From NCBI RefSeq assembly GCF_004342265.1, contig NZ_SMCS01000007.1, positions 62,001 through 126,000 on the forward strand: a DNA stretch of 64,000 nt, in the 5' to 3' direction. The notes under the pieces are model-generated. The model was given only the letters and a program-made list of their open reading frames with translations. It ran no database searches and was not told the DNA's origin. Position numbers and translations under genes: made by a program. Each line of letters opens with the position of its first letter. Position 1 is the first letter of the stretch. Of the stretch, positions 1-7,193 are shown piece by piece. Origin of the DNA: Luteibacter rhizovicinus. GTDB lineage: Bacteria; Pseudomonadota; Gammaproteobacteria; Xanthomonadales; Rhodanobacteraceae.

Positions 1-2052
1 GTTGCCGAAGTTGGAGCTGGCCGTCATCTTGATGTACTTCATGATGTTGCCGAAGGTGACGCGCCCCTCGAGCACACCTTCTTCCAGCACCATCAGATTC
101 TTTTCGAGCAGGATGATATCGGCCGATTCCTTGGCGATATCCGTTGCCGTGTCGACGGAAATGCCGACGTCCGCCTCGCGAAGCGCGGGGGCATCGTTGA
201 TGCCGTCGCCAAGGAAGCCCACCGTGTGGCCGCGGCGCTGCAGCGACTTGACCACGCGCGCCTTCTGGGTCGGCGACATCTTCGCGAAAACGGTCGTGCG
301 ATCGACCAGTTCGTCCAGCGCGTCGTCGTCCAGCGCCTCGACGTCGCGACCGAGTATCGAGGCGACGACATCCAGCCCCACTTCCGAGCAGATCTTGCGG
401 GTTACGGCCTCGTTGTCGCCGGTGATGACCTTGACCGCCACGCCGTGGTGGTGGAGCGCGCGGATGGCCGTCGCGGCCGAATCCTTCGGCGGATCGAGGA
501 AGGCGAGGCAGCCCACCGCGGTCAGCCCGCTTTCGTCGGCGACACCGTAGGGACGGTCGTGCAGCGGCTCACGGCGAATGGCCACGACCAGTACGCGCAG
601 ACCGTCTTCGTTGAGCCGGCGCGTCATCGAGCGAATTTCCCGGCGCTTCTCGTCGGTCATCGGCTCGACGATGTCTCCCGTCCTGGCCTCGGTGCAGATG
701 GCCAGCATTTCCTCGACGGCGCCCTTGCAGATCAGCAGGTGTTGGCCATCGTCTCCGGTCACGACCACGGACATGCGGCGACGCTGAAAATCGAACGGGA
801 TTTCGTCGACGATGCGGAAACGACGGGCGCTGGGCTCCAGATCGCGATGCGCTAGCACGGCCTTGTCCATCAGGTTGCGCAGGCCGGTCTGGAAACGGCT
901 GTTGAGATAGCCGTATTCCAGAGCCTCGTCGGACTCGGCACCGGCCAGATCGAGATGACGCTCCAGCACGATCTTGTCCAGCGTGAGCGTGCCGGTCTTA
1001 TCCGTGCACAGCACGTCCATGGCGCCGAAATTCTGGATGGCGTTCAGACGCTTGACCACCACCTTGCGCTTCGACATGGCGAGCGCGCCCTTGCCGAGAT
1101 TGGCGGTCACGATCAGCGGCAGCATTTCCGGGGTGAGACCCACGGCCACCGACAGCGCGAACATGAAGGCCTCGACCCAGTCGCCCTTGTCGAAACCGTT
1201 GATCAGGAAAACGATCGGCACCATCACCGCCATGAAGCGGATCAGCAGCCAACTGACGCTGGACACGCCGCGATCGAAGCTCGTCTGGACGCGCTGACCG
1301 GAAAGCGTATGCGCCAGGGAGCCCAGATAGGTGCGCTGTCCGGTGGCGAGGACCACCGCGGTCGCGGTGCCACTGACCACGTTGGTGCCCATGTAGCAAA
1401 CGGTCGACAGGTCGAGGGGATTACCTACGTCGCCGACGTCGCGGCCGTTCGGCGCGACCTTCTCCACCGGCAGCGATTCGCCTGTGAGAATGGCCTGGCT
1501 GATGAAGAGATCCTTGGCGGCCAGCAAACGCAGGTCGGCCGGCACCATGTCGCCGGCGCCCAGGTGCACGATATCGCCGACCACCAGTTCCTCGACCGGC
1601 ACTTCGATACGCTCGGCATGATCGTCGTCCGCGCGACGCGTGACCGTCGAGGTATTCCGGACCATCGCCTTGAGTTTTTCCGCCGCGTGCGACGAGCGGA
1701 ATTCCTGGGTAAAGCTCAGTAGAACGCTGATGCCCACCATCACGCAGATGATGACCGGGCCGGTGAGGTCGTCCGGCTCGGTGACCAGCTGCACGATCGC
1801 GAGCACGACCAGCACGATGATGAACGGGTTCTTGAACGCGCGAAGCAGCTGCAGCGACCAGTGTGGCGGCTTCTCGTGACTGACTTCGTTGACGCCGTCG
1901 CGGTCGAGACGCTCCGCGATCTGCGCTTCGTTCAGGCCGTCGAGACCGCTGTCCAGCGACGCAAGCAGCTCCGGTCCGGCGCGGAAAGCGTCCCGGACGA
2001 TAGTGTTCTGGAGCGGGGTTGCAGCCGGATCAGCTGCGCGGTGCTTCTTCAT
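1..2052 (-). CDS. mgtA: Magnesium-translocating P-type ATPase MgtA (C-terminus cut by window edge)
   Basis: Reading the minus strand from the ATG at 2052 gives one open frame to the left edge, 684 codons without a stop. The N-terminal cytosolic segment is followed by two hydrophobic helices (FIIVLVVLAIVQLV and the next helix), then the actuator motif TGES and the phosphorylation motif DKTGT, with Asp351 as the acyl-phosphate residue. This order and the N-terminus fit P3B-type Mg2+ importers, which take up Mg2+ across the inner membrane when it is scarce. The last transmembrane helices lie outside the window. A modest purine stretch precedes the ATG. The long leader with a small ORF (2217-2393) suggests expression control in the 5' transcript. 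Another cation P-type ATPase is possible but less likely. Confidence 0.93.
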   Translation of the reverse strand, partial: MKKHRAADPAATPLQNTIVRDAFRAGPELLASLDSGLDGLNEAQIAERLDRDGVNEVSHEKPPHWSLQLLRAFKNPFIIVLVVLAIVQLVTEPDDLTGPVIICVMVGISVLLSFTQEFRSSHAAEKLKAMVRNTSTVTRRADDDHAERIEVPVEELVVGDIVHLGAGDMVPADLRLLAAKDLFISQAILTGESLPVEKVAPNGRDVGDVGNPLDLSTVCYMGTNVVSGTATAVVLATGQRTYLGSLAHTLSGQRVQTSFDRGVSSVSWLLIRFMAVMVPIVFLINGFDKGDWVEAFMFALSVAVGLTPEMLPLIVTANLGKGALAMSKRKVVVKRLNAIQNFGAMDVLCTDKTGTLTLDKIVLERHLDLAGAESDEALEYGYLNSRFQTGLRNLMDKAVLAHRDLEPSARRFRIVDEIPFDFQRRRMSVVVTGDDGQHLLICKGAVEEMLAICTEARTGDIVEPMTDEKRREIRSMTRRLNEDGLRVLVVAIRREPLHDRPYGVADESGLTAVGCLAFLDPPKDSAATAIRALHHHGVAVKVITGDNEAVTRKICSEVGLDVVASILGRDVEALDDDALDELVDRTTVFAKMSPTQKARVVKSLQRRGHTVGFLGDGINDAPALREADVGISVDTATDIAKESADIILLEKNLMVLEEGVLEGRVTFGNIMKYIKMTASSNFGN

Positions 2053-2216
2053 GATGACTCGCTTTCCCTGGTGCACATCGAAGCCACCGGGCGCGAGCGG
2101 ACGTCAACCGGGGTTGCGACGTCCCGCGCCGGCGCGGAGCCGACGAATGGATATTCTGCTGGTCATCGACATGGAGCCGTGCGGCGGACGCCGCGCCCCT
2201 GTCGCTGTATCGCTGC

Positions 2217-2393
2217 TCATGATGGCAAAAGGGTGCGACTCTTGGGTTTCGCCAGGCTTTCTTCGGCATGACGGGACCGTGGCACGGTGATGGTGCGCGG
2301 ACGTGCGGAAGCATCGGCGCGGCGGCGGGCCAGCGCGAACGCGAGACGACGGCCGAACATGCGGGCGCCGGACATATCAAGATTGAGCTTCAT
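2217..2393 (-). CDS. Small Arg-rich ORF in the mgtA leader (58 aa)
   Basis: An ORF of 58 codons plus stop lies between the structured leader and mgtA. It starts MKLNLDMSGARMFGRRLAFA and is rich in Arg and Lys. Its ATG has a strong Shine-Dalgarno (GAGGAG, six bases upstream). Its TGA overlaps another ATG (ATGA, 38-codon frame), so ribosomes could be passed toward mgtA, which starts about 165 nt downstream. No homologue is recognised. By analogy with the enterobacterial mgtL leader peptide it may be a translated sensor that controls mgtA, but proline codons are not concentrated here as in mgtL, so the analogy is only positional. Confidence 0.5.
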   Translation of the reverse strand: MKLNLDMSGARMFGRRLAFALARRRADASARPRTITVPRSRHAEESLAKPKSRTLLPS

Positions 2394-2395
2394 GG

Positions 2396-2480
2396 CTCAC
2401 TCCTCGGATAACGGAAGCCGTAGGCTTCCGTCGAGGGTGAGCCGGACTTTCCTAGTCAGGAAAGCGCCGGCAGACCTTTA
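2396..2480 (-). promoter_or_regulatory. Structured 5' leader upstream of the mgtA small ORF
   Basis: Two strong hairpins precede the leader-ORF ribosome binding site. One at 2411-2431 has a 9-bp stem (ACGGAAGCC/GGCTTCCGT) and a 3-nt loop. The other at 2441-2471 has an outer GCCGG/CCGGC stem and an inner CTTTCCT/AGGAAAG stem around a 4-nt loop. Hairpins packed this close to a ribosome site point to RNA-based control, plausibly Mg2+-responsive given mgtA. I could not match them to a named riboswitch class. Confidence 0.4.
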
Positions 2481-2647
2481 CGGTCGCCGCAGGCGATTAT
2501 TTTTCAACGCCGCCATCCGATGCTTGCGGATGTCGGCGCGTCGACTAGGGTAGACGTCCATATGCCTTGGTTAAGAAATGGCAGGGTGCTGAAGGCGCGT
2601 GAAGCCGCGCGATAGCGCGAGAATTGTCGTGCTGCGCTGCGCAAGTG

Positions 2648-3547
2648 TCAAGCCTTTGGTGGCTCGCCGAGACCCGCTTCATGACAAGCGGCCTCTTCCA
2701 GCAGCCAGCCCCTGAAAGCCGTCATGCCGGCATGCGTTTCGGAGCGCCTGGGATAGACGAGGTAATAGGCTTCGGCTACCCGTAGCCGCTCCTCGCACAG
2801 CATGACCAGCGCACCGCATTCGATGAGCGAGCGAGCCATCACCAGCCGCGCGAGGGCCACCCCCATGCCCTCCAGCGCCGCGCGCTGCATGGTTTCGGTG
2901 TTATCGAACCGGGCCACGTACCGGCCCGGCAAGGGCGTTTTGAATTTCTCGGCCCAGCCCGTCCAGCGTCCCGACGGGTCGCCCAGCAGCGGCCATCCCG
3001 CAAGGGACACGTCGGGCATGCCGCCCATACGCTCGATCAGCGCCGGACTGGCCACGGGAACGATGTACTCGCCGAACAGGCGCTCGGCCGTGGTGCGCGG
3101 CCACTGCCCCATGCCATACCGGATGGCGGCATCGACCGGCTCGCGATCGAAGTCCACGAGCGATGCGGTGGATTGCAGGCTGATTTCCAGCTCGGGATGG
3201 CGCGCGACCAGACGGGGAAGTCGCGGGACCAGCCAGCTGGAGGCGACCGAGGGCAGCACACTGACCGTCAGCGCGTCCTGATGGCGCCCCGCATAGCGGT
3301 GCAGCGCCTGCTCGATGCCGTCGAAATGGTGCCCGATAGCATCCAGCAGATGATTCCCGTCCATGGTGAGGACCACGCCACGAGGGCCGCGCTCGAACAA
3401 CCTGCGGCCGAGGCGGGTTTCCAGATTGCGGATCTGGTGACTGAGCGCACTGACGGTCAGGTTCAGTTGCTCGGCCGCACGCGACAGCTTGCCGGTACGG
3501 GCAACCAGCACGAACCCCTGCAATAGAGCCAACGGCATCCGGGACAT
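2648..3547 (-). CDS. LysR-family transcriptional regulator (GcvA-like)
   Basis: A 299-residue protein with an N-terminal winged helix-turn-helix (about residues 6-65, including NLTVSALSHQIRNLETRLG) and a LysR substrate-binding domain after it. The order and length are those of LysR regulators, and the HTH resembles the GcvA/AmpR branch. I chose the ATG at 3547 rather than the longer frame to 3628 because it has a GAGGGA ribosome site eight bases upstream and starts at the usual position before the HTH. It is divergent from the small ORF at 3664 and the aldo/keto reductase at 3907, which are its most likely targets. The effector cannot be deduced. Confidence 0.88.
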   Translation of the reverse strand: MSRMPLALLQGFVLVARTGKLSRAAEQLNLTVSALSHQIRNLETRLGRRLFERGPRGVVLTMDGNHLLDAIGHHFDGIEQALHRYAGRHQDALTVSVLPSVASSWLVPRLPRLVARHPELEISLQSTASLVDFDREPVDAAIRYGMGQWPRTTAERLFGEYIVPVASPALIERMGGMPDVSLAGWPLLGDPSGRWTGWAEKFKTPLPGRYVARFDNTETMQRAALEGMGVALARLVMARSLIECGALVMLCEERLRVAEAYYLVYPRRSETHAGMTAFRGWLLEEAACHEAGLGEPPKA

Positions 3548-3663
3548 GTGAATTTCCCTCAAGTCTGGATTGCAAACATATCGCTTTTTCCGCCGCAGTC
3601 CAGAGCGCACGCTTTGTCCCCACACCAAGTCGCAGCTTTCTGCGACAGTTCGGGGAGAGGATC

Positions 3664-3837
3664 ATGGCTTCGATGTTTACGGGTCTGGCGTTCCTGCACG
3701 GTCACATCACGAATCGCGAGCTGCTTTGGTCGCTGGCAAAGGCCGAAAACGATCGGGAAGCCGCGAAAGCCGCGGAGAAGGCCGCCCCCTGCCCCGATCC
3801 GACCGACTGCATGATCGGACCGCGACACGCCTGCTGA
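3664..3837 (+). CDS. Small hypothetical protein (57 aa) divergent from LysR
   Basis: ATG at 3664 preceded by GGGGAGAGG, a strong ribosome site; 57 codons then TGA at 3835. The protein starts MASMFTGLAFLHGHITNREL, has an Ala/Lys/Glu-rich middle likely to be helical, and three cysteines near the C-terminus. No domain is recognised. It sits between the LysR gene and the aldo/keto reductase and may share the divergent promoter. The start signal and clean frame support a real gene, but without homologues this is provisional. Confidence 0.5.
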   Translation: MASMFTGLAFLHGHITNRELLWSLAKAENDREAAKAAEKAAPCPDPTDCMIGPRHAC

Positions 3838-3906
3838 TCGTCGACTACGCCACGTCGACCGACATGGCGGCATCATGGGTGTTTTCCATTCTCGCTGGAT
3901 ATCCCC

Positions 3907-4854
3907 ATGAACAAGCGCAGGTTAGGCCGGTCGCCGCTGGAAGTCGCGCCACTGGCGTTCGGAGGCAATGTATTCGGATGGAGCGCCGACGAAAAGCGCT
4001 CCTTCGAACTGCTGGATGCCTTTGTGGAAGAAGGTTTCAATCTGATCGACACCGCCGACGTCTACGAAGCCTGGGTTCCGGGTAACGAAGGCGGAGAGTC
4101 GGAAGCGATTATCGGCAAATGGCTGAAGAAGTCCGGCAAGCGCGACCAGGTGGTCGTAGCCACGAAAGTCGGCAAATGGGCCCGTTATCCGGGCCTCTCG
4201 CCCGTCAATATCCGCGAAGCCGTGGAAGATTCGCTACGTCGTCTTCAGACCGATTACATCGACCTGTACCAGGCGCATGAGGACGATCCGAAAGTGCCGC
4301 TCGAGGAAACCATGCACGCCTTCGCCGATCTGGTGAAACAAGGCAAAGTGCGTGTGCTTGGCGCGTCCAATTACAGCGCCAGCCGTCTGGCCGACGCCCT
4401 GAAATTCAGCGAAGACCATGGTCTGCCACGCTACGAAACGCTGCAGCCGGAATACAACCTGCTGGACCGCGCCGGTTACGAGGCCGAATTGCAGCCGCTG
4501 GTCGTGAAGGAAGATGTCGGCGTTATCAGTTATTACTCGCTGGCCAGCGGATTCCTGACCGGCAAGTACCGTAGCGAAGCCGATCTGGACAAGAGCAAGG
4601 CTCGCGGCGGCAAAGCGAAGACGTATCTCGATGCCCGTGGCCTGCGCGTGCTCGGCGCGCTGGACGAAGTCGCCGAAGCGCAGCGTGCGAAACCCGTGCA
4701 GGTCGCGCTGGCATGGCTGATGACGCGTCCCGGCATCGCCGCACCGATCGCCAGTGCGACCAGCGTCGAGCAATTACGCGAGCTTGCGGGCGCGGTGAGG
4801 TTGACGCTGTCGCCCGAAGAAATCGGCAAACTGGAACAAGCCAGCGCGACCTGA
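3907..4854 (+). CDS. Aldo/keto reductase
   Basis: A 315-residue (alpha/beta)8 NADPH-dependent oxidoreductase. The catalytic Asp-Tyr pair is in LIDTADVYEAW, the Lys in VATKVGKW and the His in LYQAHEDD. The C-terminal cofactor segment APIASATSVEQL is typical of the YajO/Tas-like group. The substrate is probably an aldehyde or ketone but cannot be specified. The ribosome site is weak. The divergent LysR gene is the likely regulator. A poly-T stretch at 4868-4873 and the palindromic repeat that follows may end the transcript. Confidence 0.9.
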   Translation: MNKRRLGRSPLEVAPLAFGGNVFGWSADEKRSFELLDAFVEEGFNLIDTADVYEAWVPGNEGGESEAIIGKWLKKSGKRDQVVVATKVGKWARYPGLSPVNIREAVEDSLRRLQTDYIDLYQAHEDDPKVPLEETMHAFADLVKQGKVRVLGASNYSASRLADALKFSEDHGLPRYETLQPEYNLLDRAGYEAELQPLVVKEDVGVISYYSLASGFLTGKYRSEADLDKSKARGGKAKTYLDARGLRVLGALDEVAEAQRAKPVQVALAWLMTRPGIAAPIASATSVEQLRELAGAVRLTLSPEEIGKLEQASAT

Positions 4855-4871
4855 GCCCGGTCGCCGCTTTT

Positions 4872-5012
4872 TTGTAGGAGCCCGCTTGCGGGCGAAAGCC
4901 AACGAAGCGGAGATGCTGTGCGTGACATCCGCAGCCCGTAGATCGGGCTCGCGAATGTGAGCATCCGTCTTCCTCGTCCTGTTGGCCTTCGCCCGCAAGC
5001 GGGCTCCTACAA
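4872..5012. repeat. Inverted pair of REP-like palindromes
   Basis: Two 32-nt arms, 4872-4903 and 4981-5012, are reverse complements with one mismatch and are about 77 nt apart. Each arm contains its own small palindrome (GCCCGCTTGCGGGC). A shorter relative occurs at 45513-45540. The arrangement matches REP/BIME-type intergenic repeats. It lies just after the aldo/keto reductase and before the chemoreceptor. Confidence 0.75.
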
Positions 5013-5104
5013 TAAATCGCCGACACAAGCGCACGGCCATCACCGACAACACCCTTCCCGCCACGCGCCGATACACATGCATCGGCTACGCGAGGAGAGA
5101 AACG

Positions 5105-6754
5105 GTGCGCATATCGGTAAGAGCAAGAATCGGCGGCTCGATGGGCGCCGTGTTAATCGTTGCGCTGGTGCTGGGCCTGGTGGGCATCCGCGGCATACGG
5201 GCCAGCAACGACCGGCTCGACCGCATGTACAACAGCAACGTTCGGCCGATCGCCGCCATCGGCGACGTGCGATCGATGATCGTCGAGAACCGCGCCCTGC
5301 TTACCCGCGAAATGCTCCGGGCAACGGGAGACGGCGCGGCCACCCGCGCCGAAATACTGAAAAACATCGTGCAACTCGATGCGTCGTGGGCGTCCTACTA
5401 TCCGTCCATGGTCACGTCGGACGATGAGCGCGCACAGGCTCTGGCTTTCATCGCGACGAAGGAAAAGGCCCGACCGCTCGTTCAGAAAACCCTGTCGCTT
5501 ATAGAAATGGGAAATACATCCGAGGCGCGAAAGCTCATCCTCGATGAGGTGGCACCCGTGCTTACCGAAGAATCCAATCTCGCCGACGCCATCGCCGCAA
5601 GCAATACGAGGGAAGCAGCGGACGCCTTTGCCAGCGCGGGTAACGCATATCGCTTCACGTTCGTGCTGACGGTCGTGGTGGCCTCCATCGGTATGGTCTT
5701 CGTGGTGCTGCTCGGCATGTTGCTGTCCCGATCGGTCATGCGGCCACTGGTGCGGGCGCGCTCACTGGTGCAGGCGATCAGCCATGGCAAGCTCGGCAAC
5801 AACTGGACGACCCGCTCGCGGGACGAGTTCGGCGACATGCTGGGCGCACTTGGCAGCATGGACTTGCGACTGTCTGAGATCGTCGGTTCCATTCGCACAT
5901 CGTCCGAAGACGTGAGCGGCGCAGCGCGCGATATCTCGCGCGGCAACGACGATCTGTCGCAACGTACGCAGGAACAGGCCAGCTCTCTCGAACAGACCGC
6001 GGCCTCCATGGAACAGATGGCCGCCTCGGTAAAACAGAACGCCGACGGCGCGGACCATGCGCGGCGCATGGCGGCACAGGTTCGTCAGAACGCCGAACAA
6101 GGATCGGGCATTTCGAACGACGCCGTCGCGGCAATGCATGAAATCACGGCATCGAGTGCGCAGATCGGCGAGATCGTGGTGCTGATCGACGAGATCGCAT
6201 TCCAGACCAACCTGCTTGCCCTGAATGCGGCGGTTGAAGCCGCTCGCGCCGGCGAACAGGGCCGTGGCTTCGCGGTCGTCGCCTCCGAAGTCCGCATGCT
6301 TTCGCAACGTAGCAGCGCCGCCGCTCGTGAGATTCGTACGCTGATCCAGAGCAGCAGTATGAAAGTACGCGAAGGCGCGGAGCTCGTCGAACGTACCGGT
6401 CAGGCGCTGAACGAAATTGCCGTGGGCGCCCGTACCGTTAATGCCATTGTCGAGGAAATCGCCGCCGCATCGCAGCAGCAGGCCGCCGGTATCGGCGAGG
6501 TCAACCACGCCGTCAGTGCGCTCGACGAAGTCACGCAACAGAACGCCGCACTCGTGGAGGAAGCCAGCGCGGCCAGTCGCAGGGCGTTCGAGCTATCGCA
6601 GGCGCTTCTGGAACGAATCACGTTCTTTCGCTTCGACGACGCGCTACCAGTCCCTTCCGTCACGACAGCGACCGCGCCTCCTCCGGCACCGGCCTCGCAT
6701 GAAAAACGGCTGCATTCCGCACCGTCATCCGGCCCGTTGTGGAAGGAATTCTGA
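5105..6754 (+). CDS. Methyl-accepting chemotaxis protein with C-terminal docking pentapeptide
   Basis: A 549-residue chemoreceptor. Transmembrane helix 1 is at about 11-30, a helical periplasmic sensor (4HB type) at 31-183, helix 2 at about 184-206, then HAMP, then the cytoplasmic methylation/signalling hairpin with the conserved tip [18 protein letters not shown]. The GTG at 5105 was chosen because GAGGAGAG precedes it and it leaves a short cytoplasmic tail before helix 1; the frame is open further upstream to 4982. The protein ends in LWKEF, which fits the xWxxF docking motif used by CheR/CheB methylation enzymes. The ligand is unknown. It is not close to other chemotaxis genes here. Confidence 0.93.
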   Translation: MRISVRARIGGSMGAVLIVALVLGLVGIRGIRASNDRLDRMYNSNVRPIAAIGDVRSMIVENRALLTREMLRATGDGAATRAEILKNIVQLDASWASYYPSMVTSDDERAQALAFIATKEKARPLVQKTLSLIEMGNTSEARKLILDEVAPVLTEESNLADAIAASNTREAADAFASAGNAYRFTFVLTVVVASIGMVFVVLLGMLLSRSVMRPLVRARSLVQAISHGKLGNNWTTRSRDEFGDMLGALGSMDLRLSEIVGSIRTSSEDVSGAARDISRGNDDLSQRTQEQASSLEQTAASMEQMAASVKQNADGADHARRMAAQVRQNAEQGSGISNDAVAAMHEITASSAQIGEIVVLIDEIAFQTNLLALNAAVEAARAGEQGRGFAVVASEVRMLSQRSSAAAREIRTLIQSSSMKVREGAELVERTGQALNEIAVGARTVNAIVEEIAAASQQQAAGIGEVNHAVSALDEVTQQNAALVEEASAASRRAFELSQALLERITFFRFDDALPVPSVTTATAPPPAPASHEKRLHSAPSSGPLWKEF

Positions 6755-7193
6755 ACTTCGCCGCGAAGGAATACTTGCCTTCCAGCAATACTCAGGCACA
6801 ACCCTTCCCGTAAGTTCTGACGATAAAGTCGTTGACAATCCATTCCATGGATGTATCAATTGGCCTTCCATGCTGCCAAATTAACCGGCATGGGTCGTAA
6901 CGTCCTGGGGATTTACCGTGACAAGCCCGATCAACAGCAAGCTTTTCTTCAACACGACTCGCCGCCTGGCGTCGTGTTGCCGCTGTTGTCGCTGACCCAG
7001 CGCACGTACGTCTGATGGTCCCCCACACCGTCCTTCGTTACTAGAAAACCTCCCCCACTCCCCAACCCGGGTGGCCGCGCGCGGCCGACTTTGGACGTCC
7101 GTCTGGACGCCCGATCGTCGGCGTGCGGGCTGCTGCACCGTGTCGCCCTGGCGGCGCTACCGGGTGCATCTCTTCCCCCTCGTGAGATAGCAC
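6755..7193. other. Intergenic region upstream of the TonB receptor
   Basis: 439 nt without a convincing gene. It holds a candidate promoter (6832-6859), a hairpin at 6950-6979 with a 9-bp stem (CAACACGAC/GTCGTGTTG), and a 41-codon ORF that lacks a ribosome site and is not called. Confidence 0.5.
6832..6859 (+). promoter_or_regulatory. Candidate promoter with operator-like palindrome
   Basis: A consensus -35 TTGACA (6832-6837) and a -10-like TATCAA (6854-6859) are separated by 16 nt. The spacer contains the perfect inverted repeat ATCCAT-TCC-ATGGAT (6838-6852), placed where a repressor would block polymerase. The first gene downstream is the TonB receptor at 7194, which would give a leader of about 330 nt. 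Confidence 0.4.

Noticed and set aside
6890..7015. 41-codon ORF before the TonB receptor
   Set aside because: No ribosome site, overlaps a hairpin, no conserved features.
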